Below, piece by piece: positions 1-9,730 of a DNA stretch of 40,902 bases; the first letter of the stretch is position 1, and every line of letters begins with the position of its first letter. The DNA is from Candidatus Berkelbacteria bacterium Licking1014_7. Lineage in GTDB: Bacteria > Patescibacteriota > UBA1384 > GWA2-35-9 > CG2-30-39-44. Location: the NCBI GenBank assembly GCA_007376535.1, contig VMGK01000011.1, positions 1 through 40,902 of the forward strand, in the 5' to 3' direction. The notes below the pieces were generated by a model that worked only from the letters and a program-made list of their open reading frames with translations, was not told the DNA's origin and did no database searches. Made by a program: the position numbers and the translations under genes.

Positions 1-2
1 TC

Positions 3-425
3 CGTTATGAAGATGGAAAACTCGGCGACCAGATGTATCTTAATGACTGGCCAAGTAGATTTAATGGTGTGCATATCCTTCAGCATAAAGGCGGCGGAAT
101 GGCGCCATGGAATATAAAAAATTATATTCTTTCTCAAAATGGCGGCAAGGTGTTTATTGATGACCAGCCACTGATTTTTTATCATTTCCATGCTCTGAAA
201 TTTTTTTCTCAATATGATTTTGAACTTTCTTCGGGTTACAATTTCAGTTTCAGCCAGCAGGAAAAATTATTAGTCTATAAACCATATTTAGAAGCAATCA
301 GGCGAGTCATGATTCAAGTTAATAAAATTGACCCTAATTTTTATTTTGGATTTTCCAAGAAAACATTGAAGTATAGAATGATGAATAAAATTTTGGCAAC
401 TAAAAGCTTTTTATGGCGAAAATGA
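3..425 (+). CDS. C-terminal part of a probable glycosyltransferase (5' end outside window)
   Basis: The reading frame is open from the window edge to the TGA at 423-425, so only the last 140 residues or so are seen. Near the start are Gly-Asp-Gln and Leu-Asn-Asp-Trp-Pro, then an HKGGG..PWN stretch. This pattern resembles the end of the catalytic domain in nucleotide-diphospho-sugar transferases, where a conserved D-Q pair precedes a His-containing acceptor loop. No membrane segment is visible. The next gene overlaps the stop codon, so the two are probably co-transcribed and serve the same polysaccharide pathway. The glycosyltransferase call is inference from motif and neighbourhood; the sugar specificity cannot be read. 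Confidence 0.55.
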   Translation, partial: RYEDGKLGDQMYLNDWPSRFNGVHILQHKGGGMAPWNIKNYILSQNGGKVFIDDQPLIFYHFHALKFFSQYDFELSSGYNFSFSQQEKLLVYKPYLEAIRRVMIQVNKIDPNFYFGFSKKTLKYRMMNKILATKSFLWRK

Positions 426-2251
426 TAATCAAAAAATGGTGGAAAAACAACCTTTTTATAATCAGCTTCCTCACGGCTAGTTTTATTTTTTTATTAGTTA
501 TCAATAACTGGTTTTGGCCAACTCCCGATGAATATTTATATGCATCAGTAGCGCGTTCGATCATAGCCGGTATTAAAGGAGAAATCTGTCTTTCTTGTTT
601 TAACACCGAGCATACCTATCTAGTTTCCGCGATGGTGGCTATTTATCAATGGCTTTTAGGGCTAGGCGATATTGAACTGATAGCCAGTCGTATACCGATA
701 ATCTTTTTTTCTTTGGGGACTATCTACATCCTTTGGTTAATATCTGGAAAAATTATTGAGAAAAAGGAAGAACGAAGTTGGTTTTTGTGGCTGCTACTTT
801 TAATCCCCGGTTATTTTGTTTTATCGGTCAGATTTCTTTTGGACGTTCCTTTAACTTTTGGCTTCGCGCTTTTAATCTATTTATTAATTATCCGGGCGCG
901 GGCAATCTGGATTGGATTAGGGCTTGCTCTTATTTTGTTGATTAAGGACTACGGGTTTTTTCTGGCCGCCCCTTTGATTATTATCAGTTTCATCCTTGAT
1001 GCCTTTGAGGCACGACAATCTACAATATTAAAAAACATAGTCAATTTTGTAATCCAAATATTGATTGTTTTTCTTCCTTCGTTTTTTGTAATCGTTATTT
1101 TTTTGGCTTTTAATTTTTTGCCCTATCCGAGACTGTTAGAAACCGGGCTGATTGAATATCTTGGCGATGGATATATTGTGTTTGTCAAGGTAATTTCATG
1201 GTTGACGAGCAAAATCGCTCCCTTTATTAATCCTTCAGACGGAATTTCCTATGCACAAGCATTGGTCCAGAAAGCCAGACAATTAGAGTTTTCTGGTAAA
1301 TTCCCCACCACTATTTTTGATTCACCCCTCACCCCGGAAATTAGCGCGGGATTTTTTAAAAAAATATGGTTAATTTATCAATATAATTTTTCCGAACAAG
1401 ACGTAATGATATTTGCTTGGCCGCTTTTTTTCACAGGTTTAATTTTAAGAATAAAAGCAATAATTAAAAGCGGTAAAGCTTGGCTTTCAAAACGAAACGA
1501 TATTTTGTTTCTCGTTTTGGTCCTTATCTTCTTCTATGTTAACTGGCATGAAGCTCTCAATATTCACGGATTTCGTTTAACCGTACCCATTACTTTAGCT
1601 TTGGTGTATTTTAGCTACTGTGGTCTTAAAGAAATTTTAGCAGGAGGTAACCACAAAGCTAGGATAATTTTTATTTTTTCCTCAGTAATCTTTTTAAGTT
1701 TATATATGGCTTTTGTCTTTCAAATAAGAGAGTATGGCAGCCTAATTTCCGCTCAATCAATGGTTGGTTGGTTATTGCATTATAAATTACTGATTTTTTT
1801 AATTCTTTTTTCAAGCGGATTTTTATTCCTTTGGCTTTATCCTATTTTGTCCTGGAAACGAAAAAAATTACTTCTATTAATCGGATTGCTATTTTTCTTT
1901 GTCCTTAAATTTTTTCCATTTTATCTTGAATCTAAAGCCGCTAACAAACAATATGATTTTGATTATGGTTTACCAGAAGCTGTTCCATATCTCGAGCAGA
2001 TAAAGCAGCAAGATGTTAACATAGCAGCTAATGCCAATCCCTATATGATGGATTATTATGCCAAAACCTTGAACCTTCCCAATGAAGGAAGTGCCCCTGT
2101 GATGAGAGATTTAAAAAGGTTTAATAGATATATTTTTTATTGGTATCGGTCAACATACCCTCGACTTGATATTAGTTTTTTAGTCGCGCATAAAATAAAC
2201 TATATTTTTTTTGTTAATCGGGAAATTGGAGATCAATCTTATCAAGAATAG
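413..2251 (+). CDS. Polytopic membrane glycosyltransferase, GT39/ArnT-like (GT-C fold)
   Basis: This protein of about 612 residues has one N-terminal membrane helix, then a short outside loop with the acidic motif PTPDEYLY (near residue 38), followed by some ten hydrophobic segments. The C-terminal soluble part ends around INYIFFVNRE. An Asp-Glu pair in the first extracytoplasmic loop is the hallmark of polyprenyl-phosphate-dependent GT-C enzymes (PMT/ArnT type), which move a sugar from a lipid carrier outside the membrane. The start may be 413 or, more likely, the ATG at 422, which makes an ATGA overlap with the upstream stop. It belongs to a plus-strand run of envelope-glycan genes. Substrate is unknown. 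Confidence 0.7.
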   Translation: MAKMIIKKWWKNNLFIISFLTASFIFLLVINNWFWPTPDEYLYASVARSIIAGIKGEICLSCFNTEHTYLVSAMVAIYQWLLGLGDIELIASRIPIIFFSLGTIYILWLISGKIIEKKEERSWFLWLLLLIPGYFVLSVRFLLDVPLTFGFALLIYLLIIRARAIWIGLGLALILLIKDYGFFLAAPLIIISFILDAFEARQSTILKNIVNFVIQILIVFLPSFFVIVIFLAFNFLPYPRLLETGLIEYLGDGYIVFVKVISWLTSKIAPFINPSDGISYAQALVQKARQLEFSGKFPTTIFDSPLTPEISAGFFKKIWLIYQYNFSEQDVMIFAWPLFFTGLILRIKAIIKSGKAWLSKRNDILFLVLVLIFFYVNWHEALNIHGFRLTVPITLALVYFSYCGLKEILAGGNHKARIIFIFSSVIFLSLYMAFVFQIREYGSLISAQSMVGWLLHYKLLIFLILFSSGFLFLWLYPILSWKRKKLLLLIGLLFFFVLKFFPFYLESKAANKQYDFDYGLPEAVPYLEQIKQQDVNIAANANPYMMDYYAKTLNLPNEGSAPVMRDLKRFNRYIFYWYRSTYPRLDISFLVAHKINYIFFVNREIGDQSYQE

Positions 2252-2377
2252 TAATTTTAAAAAATTGATCGTGTTGATGAAAAATATTTAATATTGATGA
2301 GAAAAAGTTATAATAAAAGCAATCACCGGCTTCAATGGTGAATTTATCGAATTAATATATAAGAGAGGATTATTGAA

Positions 2378-3805
2378 ATGAATATGAAAATTACTGATCG
2401 GAAAAAAATTGTTGTAGAACTTATAAATAACATGGCATCAAGCCGAAATTCTTGGATTAGGAAAAATAGGTATTATTATACAGAGCTTACTAAGTTTTTA
2501 AAATATAATATTCCCGAAGGTTCTGAAGTGTTGGAGATCGGTTGTGGAACCGGCGAGATTTTAGCCAGCCTAAAACCAAAAAGAGGCGTTGGTATCGACA
2601 TCTCTGCGAAAATGATCGAGATTGCCAAAAAGCAATACCAAAATTTGGAATTCGAGGTGATGGACGCTGAAAAACTCAAGCTGAATGGTGAATTTGATTA
2701 TGTTATTATCTCAGATACGATCGGCTATTTTGAGGATGTTCAAAAAGTATTTCATGCTTTAAAAAATGTTACTTACCGATCGACGCGGGTTGTAATTACC
2801 TACCAAAACTTTCTGTGGATGCCAGTCCTTGGGTTAGCAGAGCTATTAAGGTTCAAGATGCCCTCTAAAAAACTTAATTGGCTGAATCTCGACGATATTG
2901 TTAATTTATTAGAAATTGAAGGATATGAAATGGTTAAGCAAGGCAATCGGTTTATTTTCCCATTTTATATTCCTATAATCTCTTTACTATTAAACCGTTA
3001 TATCGGCAATCTTCCATTGATCAACCATCTGGGCCTGATTGGGTATGTGGTTGCGCGTCCGACAGGCAAAGTGAAAAAAAAAGATTATTCGGTTAGCGTT
3101 ATTGTACCCGCGAGGAATGAAAAGGGAAATATTGAAAATATTGTTAAGAGAGCCCCCCGAATAGGCAATTCCACAGAAATTATTTTTATTGAAGGACACT
3201 CAGGCGACGGTACGCTTGAAGAAATTAAAAGAGTTTGCCAAACTTACAGGAGCGATAAAAAGTTATTGTATGCAATTCAAACCGGCAAAGGCAAAGGCGA
3301 CGCCGTTAGAAAAGGATTTGATCTAGCATCTGGGGAAATATTAATGATCCTAGACGCCGATTTAACCGTTCCGCCAGAAGATTTACCAAAGTTTTATTCC
3401 GCTTTAGTATCCGATAAAGCGGAACTAGTCAATGGTTCGAGGTTGGTATATCCAATGGAAAGAGAAGCAATGCAAACTCTAAACATACTCGGCAACCGTT
3501 TTTTTTCGATAATGTTCACTTGGTTGCTTGGACAGAAGATTAAAGACACGCTTTGTGGGACTAAGGTTATGTTTAAAGACGACTATATAAAAATCGCTCA
3601 TAACCGGTGTTTCTTTGGTAATTTTGATCCGTTTGGAGATTTTGATTTGATTTTCGGCGCCGCCAAGCTTAACTTGAAGATTAAAGATATTCCCATTCGT
3701 TACAGAGCTCGTCAATATGGAGATACCAATATTTCTCGGTTTAAGCATGGGTGGCTTTTGTTAAAAATGGTATTATTTGCAATGAATAAAATTAAATTTA
3801 TTTAG
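2378..3805 (+). CDS. Fused SAM-dependent methyltransferase and GT2 glycosyltransferase
   Basis: Two domains lie in one 475-residue frame. Residues about 45-200 form a class I methyltransferase with the SAM-binding motif VLEIGCGTG and the acidic VGIDIS end of strand 2. From about residue 235 a GT2 (GT-A fold) domain starts with VSVIVPARNE, followed by GKGKGDAVRKG and the metal-binding DADLT, then a dolichol-phosphate-mannose-synthase-like tail (LCGTKVMF, GDFDLIFGAAKL). No membrane helices follow, so this should be cytoplasmic and membrane-associated at most. The start is backed by the purine-rich AGAGAGGA about 8 bases upstream. Fusion suggests that both activities act on the same lipid-linked or sugar substrate; which one is not visible. 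Confidence 0.8.
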   Translation: MNMKITDRKKIVVELINNMASSRNSWIRKNRYYYTELTKFLKYNIPEGSEVLEIGCGTGEILASLKPKRGVGIDISAKMIEIAKKQYQNLEFEVMDAEKLKLNGEFDYVIISDTIGYFEDVQKVFHALKNVTYRSTRVVITYQNFLWMPVLGLAELLRFKMPSKKLNWLNLDDIVNLLEIEGYEMVKQGNRFIFPFYIPIISLLLNRYIGNLPLINHLGLIGYVVARPTGKVKKKDYSVSVIVPARNEKGNIENIVKRAPRIGNSTEIIFIEGHSGDGTLEEIKRVCQTYRSDKKLLYAIQTGKGKGDAVRKGFDLASGEILMILDADLTVPPEDLPKFYSALVSDKAELVNGSRLVYPMEREAMQTLNILGNRFFSIMFTWLLGQKIKDTLCGTKVMFKDDYIKIAHNRCFFGNFDPFGDFDLIFGAAKLNLKIKDIPIRYRARQYGDTNISRFKHGWLLLKMVLFAMNKIKFI

Positions 3806-3813
3806 AGATATAT

Positions 3814-4176
3814 ATGATTTATAAAATTTTGTTGCTCGTCGCTATTCTTTTCAATGTTATTGCTCAGGTAGTGCTTAAAATATTTGCAAGAGGTACCCAC
3901 TCGGCTGGTTCTGGACTCGACATAGCCACTAAACTAAAAGTATTCTTGACTAACCCGCTTTTCTGGATCACACTTGTTTTTTATGGACTAAGCTTTGTAT
4001 TATACACAGTAGCTCTGTCGAAAATTGAGCTTAGTCGGGCTTATCCGGTCAGTAGTATCGGAGCGATAGTATTAATTTTGATAATCTCAGCTTTGTTTCT
4101 CGGTGAATCCTTAAATATTTACAAGGTGGCGGGAATAGTATTATGTCTAATTGGAATTGTTGTAATATTTCGTTAA
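3814..4176 (+). CDS. Small four-helix EamA/SMR-type membrane transporter
   Basis: The 120-residue protein has four predicted membrane segments (about 1-20, 45-65, 70-90 and 98-118). The third-to-fourth segment pattern, SRAYPVSSIGAIVLILIIS followed by FLGE, is typical of the EamA/SMR superfamily (EmrE, ArnE/ArnF). In polysaccharide loci such small proteins are usually thought to flip lipid-linked sugars rather than export drugs. It lies 8 bases after the methyltransferase-GT2 fusion gene and only 2 bases before the next methyltransferase, so it is part of the same transcript. A flippase role is inference from family and context. Confidence 0.7.
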   Translation: MIYKILLLVAILFNVIAQVVLKIFARGTHSAGSGLDIATKLKVFLTNPLFWITLVFYGLSFVLYTVALSKIELSRAYPVSSIGAIVLILIISALFLGESLNIYKVAGIVLCLIGIVVIFR

Positions 4177-4178
4177 AT

Positions 4179-4904
4179 ATGTCAGATATTCTATCGCAGC
4201 ATCGTAAAATTTGGAATACCAAAAAAATTCTCAGGGTAATTTATACCCGTTGGTATAATAAAATTATAAACGATCTCAATAAGGATGGCAGATTGACAGT
4301 CGAAATCGGCGCTGGCGGAGGAAATTTTAAGGATTTTTATCCCCAGGCAATTGCTTCTGATATAGATGACCATCCTTGGTTGGATATGGTTTTTGATGCG
4401 CATTCTATGCCGTTTGAAAATGATTCAGTCTCTAACTTAGTAACGATAGACACGCTTCACCATCTCCAGAATCCAATAAAGTTTTTGCAAGAATCATTTA
4501 GAATACTGAAGAAGGGTGGTAGAGTGATTATGGTAGAACCGTTCCCCTCGCCTTTTTCTTTGCTGGTTTATCGGCGTTTTCATAAAGAACCTTTTTTAAT
4601 GGATGCTGACTATTACAAAACATTACATAGTAAAGAAAAATATCCTTGGGAATCAAACCAAGCCATACCTTACTTGATATTTTTTAAAGATAAATACAAA
4701 TGGGAAAAATTGATGGGCAAAAAGTTCAAAATTGTTAAAAAAGAAAAAATGAGTTTTTTGCTGTACCCTCTTTCTGGCGGGTTTGAGCATAAATCATTAA
4801 TTCTTTATATATTTATTCCAGTATTTCAATTAATAGAATGCTGTCTTTACCCCCTGAAATCTTTAATGGCATTTCGTTGTTATATAGTTTTAGAAAAATG
4901 TTAA
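4179..4904 (+). CDS. Class I SAM-dependent methyltransferase (Methyltransf_11 type)
   Basis: Motif I is VEIGAGGGNF (near residue 43), followed by the acidic ASDIDDHP strand, then SVSNLVTIDTLHHL and LKKGGRVIMVEP, the usual order of a Methyltransf_11 domain. The C-terminal third is hydrophobic (about 205-235) and may contact the membrane. I chose the ATG at 4179, directly after the upstream TAA, over the in-frame ATG at 4143 because the latter would overlap the transporter by 33 bases. Length is 241 residues. It probably modifies a glycan or polyprenyl-linked intermediate made by neighbouring enzymes; the target is unknown. Confidence 0.78.
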   Translation: MSDILSQHRKIWNTKKILRVIYTRWYNKIINDLNKDGRLTVEIGAGGGNFKDFYPQAIASDIDDHPWLDMVFDAHSMPFENDSVSNLVTIDTLHHLQNPIKFLQESFRILKKGGRVIMVEPFPSPFSLLVYRRFHKEPFLMDADYYKTLHSKEKYPWESNQAIPYLIFFKDKYKWEKLMGKKFKIVKKEKMSFLLYPLSGGFEHKSLILYIFIPVFQLIECCLYPLKSLMAFRCYIVLEKC

Positions 4905-6511
4905 AAAAACTTTATTTCCAATTAGGGAGAGTGAAACCACGATGGTATTTTTTAGCGATATTGACAGCACCCCTCATTTTAATAATATTTTCATTATATA
5001 TTAAAAAGAGTAGCGGACCCCACTGGTTGGGTGGTAATTCCGATCCAAGCTATGCGTATTTACTAAACGGTTTAAACGCAATTCAGTTAAAGGATATTGG
5101 GCATTTTGATCATCCGGGCACTCCCGTTCAAGTGTTAAGTGGTGCTATTGCTCGCAGTTTAAGTTTTATCCGTCATCTTAGCGATAAAGATTTTGTCTCG
5201 CATGTTTTAGCCGATCCTGAATACTATTTGAATGCGATCAATTATGTTTTTTTAATAGCAATTTGCGTTCTTCTGGTAGTAGTCGGTTGGTGTATTTATA
5301 AAAAAACGAAAAGTGTTATGCTATCGCTTTTGACTCAATCGGGCGTTTTTTTCTCCTCGGTTACTTTTGGCTATCTTAATGCTATTGCTCCTGAACCACT
5401 CTTAATTTTTAGCGACCTACTGATTACTTTGATAGTTGTTAAGCTAGTTTTTGATAAAAAACCTAACTGGAACAAATACGGTTTAGAATTTGCTCTGGTT
5501 GCAGGTTTTGGCATAGCCACAAAAATTACTTTTTTACCGTTGCTGATATTACCATTGGTAGTCTTGCCTAAAATTAAAGATAAAATTTTGTTTATGATCG
5601 GACTGATTCTGGCATTTATCTTTTTTACCCTTCCAATTAGGCATCATTATAGGGAATTTTTTGACTGGGTTTATAGACTCTTTTTCAATTCAGGTATCTA
5701 CGGCACAGGACCGGCTACGGTTGTGGATCTATCGGCCTACTTGGGCAACATCAAAATGCTATTGATTACTATCTATCCTTTTTTTGGCTTGTTACTATTA
5801 GATAGTCTAATTTTACTCGCTGTTATATTAGTAAAAAGAAAAAATAGTGAAAAAACTTTCCCCATCCAGACCAAAATACTTTTAGGGCTGACACTTTCGA
5901 TTATCGTAGGCATTTTAGAGGTTGCAAAGCATCCGGGTCAGCATTATTTCATACCTTTTATTGGGACTGCGGGCTTACTTGTCTTTTTATTTATTCAAAA
6001 CCTGCCAGCAATTAAAAAAATAAATAGTGGATTTTATTCTGTATTTGTCGTAATGTTAATAATTTCAATAATCGGTTCATTGGTCTCAACCTTACATCAA
6101 ACAAGATTTGCGTCATTGTCCTTAATTAGTCAAAAAAACAAAATTGCCTCTGTCAATCAACTAAGGGATGGTAGATATAAGGATTTTATCAAGGTTGATT
6201 ATTATCGTTCGTCTTCTGTGGCGTCGGCTTTAGAGTTTGGCAATATGTTTTCGTCGAATATCAATGCCCCAGAGCTGAAAAAACTTTATCCAACAGCGTA
6301 TAATTTTAACATCTGGAGACAGAAATATTATTTTTGGGGAGATGAGATAACATTTGACGATCTGCTCGCAAAATCAAAAGGGGCGATTATCTTCCAGGGT
6401 CCACCTTTTGAAGGGGGTTATTATAAAGATAATCCAGAATATCGTCCGAAAGTTCCGCTTATTGATAAGATTAATGGAGATATAGAAACTATTTATCAGT
6501 ACTCAAATTAA
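4898..6511 (+). CDS. Polytopic membrane glycosyltransferase, GT-C family
   Basis: A 537-residue protein with an N-terminal membrane helix (about 18-35), an outside loop containing [12 protein letters not shown], and about ten further hydrophobic segments; the last 120 residues look soluble. An acidic residue in the first outside loop fits lipid-carrier-dependent GT-C enzymes, though the classical DE pair is reduced to a single Asp here. Start 4898 overlaps the preceding stop by seven bases and is preferred to the in-frame ATG at 4838, which would overlap the methyltransferase by 67 bases. Its 3' end converges on, and overlaps by 23 bases, the aminotransferase gene on the other strand. Confidence 0.6.
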   Translation: MLKKLYFQLGRVKPRWYFLAILTAPLILIIFSLYIKKSSGPHWLGGNSDPSYAYLLNGLNAIQLKDIGHFDHPGTPVQVLSGAIARSLSFIRHLSDKDFVSHVLADPEYYLNAINYVFLIAICVLLVVVGWCIYKKTKSVMLSLLTQSGVFFSSVTFGYLNAIAPEPLLIFSDLLITLIVVKLVFDKKPNWNKYGLEFALVAGFGIATKITFLPLLILPLVVLPKIKDKILFMIGLILAFIFFTLPIRHHYREFFDWVYRLFFNSGIYGTGPATVVDLSAYLGNIKMLLITIYPFFGLLLLDSLILLAVILVKRKNSEKTFPIQTKILLGLTLSIIVGILEVAKHPGQHYFIPFIGTAGLLVFLFIQNLPAIKKINSGFYSVFVVMLIISIIGSLVSTLHQTRFASLSLISQKNKIASVNQLRDGRYKDFIKVDYYRSSSVASALEFGNMFSSNINAPELKKLYPTAYNFNIWRQKYYFWGDEITFDDLLAKSKGAIIFQGPPFEGGYYKDNPEYRPKVPLIDKINGDIETIYQYSN

Positions 6512-7601
6512 TGTCCAGCGGCTTTTTGTTAATGGCGGCGATTATTTTTTCTTGCTGTGATTTGATTAATTCTGGATAAATCGGAAGGGAAATAATTTTG
6601 GTAACAATTTCTTCGGTTGTCGGCAATTTTATGGCTGGCGGGCGGTAAATCGGCTGTAAATGAGCCGGAATAAGATAATGAATTTGAGTCATTATATTTT
6701 TTTTCGCTAATGCCGTCATCAATTTATCGCGGTTATTGGTTTGTATAACAAAAAGATGCCAAACGGGCTGTGCCCATGGTTGGACTTTTGGTAGCTTAAT
6801 GGTCGGAGATTTTATCAGTTCTAGATATTTCTGGGCGATTTTGATTCTTTTTTTATTCCACTCATCCAAGTATTTTAATTTTACTGATAATATCGCCGCC
6901 TGCAATTCATCAAGGCGACTATTCCGGCCAAGCAACACATGCTCATAACGATTTTTTTGCCCGCCATTTCTAAGCATTTTTATCTTGTCAGCGATTTTTT
7001 TATTATTGGTAATAACCGCTCCGCCGTCTCCCAAAGCCCCGAGATTTTTAGTCGGATAAAAACTAAAGCAAGCCGCGTCTCCCAGCGACCCGACTCTTTT
7101 TCCTTTGTAGCGGGCGCCGTGAGATTGGCAGGCGTCTTCTATAACAACCAATTTATGTTGTTTGGCAATTTTTAGAATCGGATCCATATCTGCCGGATGT
7201 CCATAAAGATGCACGGGAATAATTGCTTTAGTTTTTTCAGTAATTCTTTTTTCAATATCTTTTGGGTCAATAGTATAGGTTTTTTCGTCAATATCAGCAA
7301 AAACTGGTCTGGCGCCGGTCGCTGATATTCCAAGCGCGGTAAAGGTGGCGGTAAACGATGGGCAGATTACTTCGTCGCCTCTACCGATATCGAGCGCAAG
7401 AAGCGCCAAAGTAATAGCGTCAGTTCCGTTGCCAACACCAATACAATATTTTGTCTGGCAATACTTAGCAAACTCCTTTTCAAACTGTTCAACTTCCGAA
7501 CCCAAAATATACCATCCGCTATCAATAACTTTCTTGATAGTGGTAAGAATTTCTTGACGGATTTTTTTGTTTTGTTTGCCGGGATTAGATACTAATTGCA
7601 T
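6489..7601 (-). CDS. DegT/DnrJ/EryC1/StrS-family sugar aminotransferase, FdtB/QdtB-like
   Basis: A 370-residue PLP enzyme. Family marks are [11 protein letters not shown] near residue 58, the cofactor-stacking DACQSHGA near 155, and the lysine that forms the Schiff base in [15 protein letters not shown] near 185. With RmlA, RmlB and the adjacent FdtA/QdtA-like isomerase it most likely aminates dTDP-3-keto-6-deoxyhexose at C3 to give dTDP-Fuc3N or dTDP-Qui3N. The gene overlaps its upstream neighbour by 10 bases, so translation is probably coupled, and it is last in the minus-strand operon. Which epimer is made cannot be read from the sequence, and no acetyltransferase follows. Confidence 0.85.
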   Translation of the reverse strand: MQLVSNPGKQNKKIRQEILTTIKKVIDSGWYILGSEVEQFEKEFAKYCQTKYCIGVGNGTDAITLALLALDIGRGDEVICPSFTATFTALGISATGARPVFADIDEKTYTIDPKDIEKRITEKTKAIIPVHLYGHPADMDPILKIAKQHKLVVIEDACQSHGARYKGKRVGSLGDAACFSFYPTKNLGALGDGGAVITNNKKIADKIKMLRNGGQKNRYEHVLLGRNSRLDELQAAILSVKLKYLDEWNKKRIKIAQKYLELIKSPTIKLPKVQPWAQPVWHLFVIQTNNRDKLMTALAKKNIMTQIHYLIPAHLQPIYRPPAIKLPTTEEIVTKIISLPIYPELIKSQQEKIIAAINKKPLDINLSTDK

Positions 7602-8008
7602 GATAAAAGGTATTTTTTAAATTCGTTATAATCTCGCAAATAATCATTTTTGTTAAATAATTCAGATGCGAGAACAAGAAAGGTTGTGTTTGGCGCAAAA
7701 TCTTCCATACTATGCCAGATTTTAGACAGAATAATCACGCCTTCATTAGGTTTCGACAATAAAACTTCAGTTTTCTTTTGACCATTATCAAGTTTAATTA
7801 TCGCCGATCCAGATAAACAAAACAAAGCTAAGATAGTTTTTTTATGGGCATGAAAACCGCGTTTACCATTTTTTCTGGTATTTAAGATGTAAAAAATTCG
7901 CTTGATAGAGAAGGGAATGTGTTTTTTATATTCTCCAAATATCAGATCGCCTCTTTCATCACGGATAATAGGTAGTTTAATTTTTTGTGGTAGATGAGTG
8001 TTTTTCAT
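7592..8008 (-). CDS. dTDP-4-keto-6-deoxyglucose 3,4-ketoisomerase (FdtA/QdtA/WxcM-type cupin)
   Basis: A single small cupin domain of 138 residues. The GFHAHK motif (near residue 52) holds the two histidines that FdtA and QdtA use in catalysis, and the rest of the barrel (IRDERGDL at the start, [18 protein letters not shown] near residue 90) matches the WxcM-like family. The reaction moves the keto group of dTDP-4-keto-6-deoxyglucose from C4 to C3, ready for the aminotransferase encoded next. It overlaps the RmlA gene by 32 bases and the aminotransferase gene by 10. FdtA and QdtA differ in C4 stereochemistry, which I cannot decide by eye. Confidence 0.85.
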   Translation of the reverse strand: MKNTHLPQKIKLPIIRDERGDLIFGEYKKHIPFSIKRIFYILNTRKNGKRGFHAHKKTILALFCLSGSAIIKLDNGQKKTEVLLSKPNEGVIILSKIWHSMEDFAPNTTFLVLASELFNKNDYLRDYNEFKKYLLSCN

Positions 8009-8729
8009 GATAAGATTTTACAAAATTTGATGTTTCTAACAAACTTTCAATTGTCCCGGCGTCAAACCATTCTTTTTTCAGTTTTATGGCTCGTAATTTA
8101 CCTTCTTTAAGATAAAGATTATTGATATCTGTTATTTCATACTCACCGCGGGCTGAAGCTCTTTGACCGATACACTTCTTAAAACAAGTATTGTCATAAA
8201 CGTAAATACCCGTAATTGCCAAATTGCTTTTTGGTTTTTTGGGTTTTTCTGCCACTGAAATAACATTATTATTTTCATCAATTTCAGCGATACCAAATCT
8301 TTGAGGATCACCAACTTCTTTCAAAAAGATCATCGCCCCGTCTTTAAATTTTTTCAAATGAGTCGTTAAATCATCCCAAAAAATATTATCTCCAAGTATT
8401 AAGATACAATTTTCGGTTCCAATATAATCTTTGGCAATCCATAAACCATCAGCAATTCCCGAAGGTTTATTTTGGATTCCGTAAACAATTTGGATTTGTT
8501 TGCCATTTTTATCCTTAAAATCTTGTCCAGATCCCAAGAGATTGACAAAATCATTAATGTGGGGCGGATTAGTAATAATGATGATGCGATTAATTCCTGC
8601 CTTCACCATCGCTTCAATCGGGTAATAAATCATCGGTTTATTGTAAATTGGTAACAGGTGCTTGTTGGTAACTTTTGTAATTGGGTATAATCTTGTTCCA
8701 AACCCACCGGCTAAAATAATACCTTTCAT
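7977..8729 (-). CDS. rmlA: Glucose-1-phosphate thymidylyltransferase, short form
   Basis: The N-terminus carries the nucleotide-binding signature LAGGFGTRLYP, then KHLLPIYNKPMIYYP, GDNIFWDD near residue 113, and EKPKKPKS and ITGIYVYD around 160-175. These are hallmarks of RmlA/RfbA, which makes dTDP-glucose from dTTP and glucose-1-phosphate. At 250 residues it is some 40 shorter than the enterobacterial enzyme, lacking the C-terminal helical part; shorter versions of this kind are familiar from other lineages. Start lies 5 bases after the rmlB stop. First enzyme of the dTDP-amino-sugar path encoded by this operon. Confidence 0.92.
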   Translation of the reverse strand: MKGIILAGGFGTRLYPITKVTNKHLLPIYNKPMIYYPIEAMVKAGINRIIIITNPPHINDFVNLLGSGQDFKDKNGKQIQIVYGIQNKPSGIADGLWIAKDYIGTENCILILGDNIFWDDLTTHLKKFKDGAMIFLKEVGDPQRFGIAEIDENNNVISVAEKPKKPKSNLAITGIYVYDNTCFKKCIGQRASARGEYEITDINNLYLKEGKLRAIKLKKEWFDAGTIESLLETSNFVKSYHEKHSSTTKN

Positions 8730-8734
8730 TTTTT

Positions 8735-9730
8735 TTAATTAAAATTATTTTTGACTAATTTTCGCCACCAGTGTTGATTTTTGCGATACCATTCTATGGT
8801 ACGAGAAATTCCATCCCCAAACGATACTTTTGGTTGCCATTTTAATTCTGTAGTGATCTTATTGTGATTAATGGCATAATGCATGTCATGACCAGGTCTG
8901 TCGGCGACAAAGGTTTTTAGCGACAAAGGTTTTTTTAACTGCCCCAAAATCGTATTGGCGATTTCTATTCCGTTTTTTTCCGCATCGCCCCCGATACAAT
9001 AGGTCTCGCCGACTTCGCCACGATGCAAAATTAAATCTATTGCCCGGCAATGATCTGCCACATATAAATAATCTCTCACCGCCCGCCCTCGTCCATAGAT
9101 TGGCAAGGGAATATTTTGCAGCGCATTGGTAATAAATAATGGAATTATTTTTTCAGGAAACTGATATGGACCATAATTATTTGAGCAATTTGAAATTGAC
9201 ACTGATAGTTGATATGTTTCAAAGTAAGCCCTTACCAAATGGTCAGAAGACGCTTTAGACGCAGAATAAGGTGACCTTGGGTTATAGCAAGTATTTTCAC
9301 AAAATTTAACCTTACAATTTAGTGGCAGTGCGCCAAAAACTTCATCTGTGGAAATATGATGAAACCGTTCTATATTTTCTTTTTTTGCCACATCTAATAA
9401 AATTTGCGTACCCACTATATTGGTTTTAATAAAGATAGCTGGTCCATTAATGGAGCGATCGACATGGGATTCAGCCGCAAAGTTGACGACCCAGTTGCAT
9501 CCGCAAATCGCCTCCTTTACAGTTTTATAGGCACAAATATCTCCTTTGATAAACTTATAACGTGGTTCATTTTTGAGTAGGGCAAGATTTGCGATATTGC
9601 CGGCATAAGTCAGTTTATCAAGATTGACAATTTGATAAGATGGGTATTTTTTTAACATATATAAAATAAAATTTGATCCAATAAATCCAGCGCCACCTGT
9701 AACTAAGATTTTTTTTGATTTTTTACTCAT
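8735..9730 (-). CDS. rmlB: dTDP-glucose 4,6-dehydratase
   Basis: An extended short-chain dehydrogenase of 331 residues. The NAD-binding GGAGFIGSNF is at residues 12-21; the catalytic triad region STDEVFGAL (Thr-Asp-Glu) is near 128 and the active-site YSASKASSDHL (Tyr-xxx-Lys) near 155; NNYGPYQFPEKIIPL near 185 is typical of RmlB. It converts dTDP-glucose to dTDP-4-keto-6-deoxyglucose, the substrate of the ketoisomerase encoded downstream. The start overlaps the end of the GT4 gene by 8 bases, showing tight operon packing. No rmlC or rmlD is present, so rhamnose synthesis is not completed in this window. Confidence 0.95.
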   Translation of the reverse strand: MSKKSKKILVTGGAGFIGSNFILYMLKKYPSYQIVNLDKLTYAGNIANLALLKNEPRYKFIKGDICAYKTVKEAICGCNWVVNFAAESHVDRSINGPAIFIKTNIVGTQILLDVAKKENIERFHHISTDEVFGALPLNCKVKFCENTCYNPRSPYSASKASSDHLVRAYFETYQLSVSISNCSNNYGPYQFPEKIIPLFITNALQNIPLPIYGRGRAVRDYLYVADHCRAIDLILHRGEVGETYCIGGDAEKNGIEIANTILGQLKKPLSLKTFVADRPGHDMHYAINHNKITTELKWQPKVSFGDGISRTIEWYRKNQHWWRKLVKNNFN

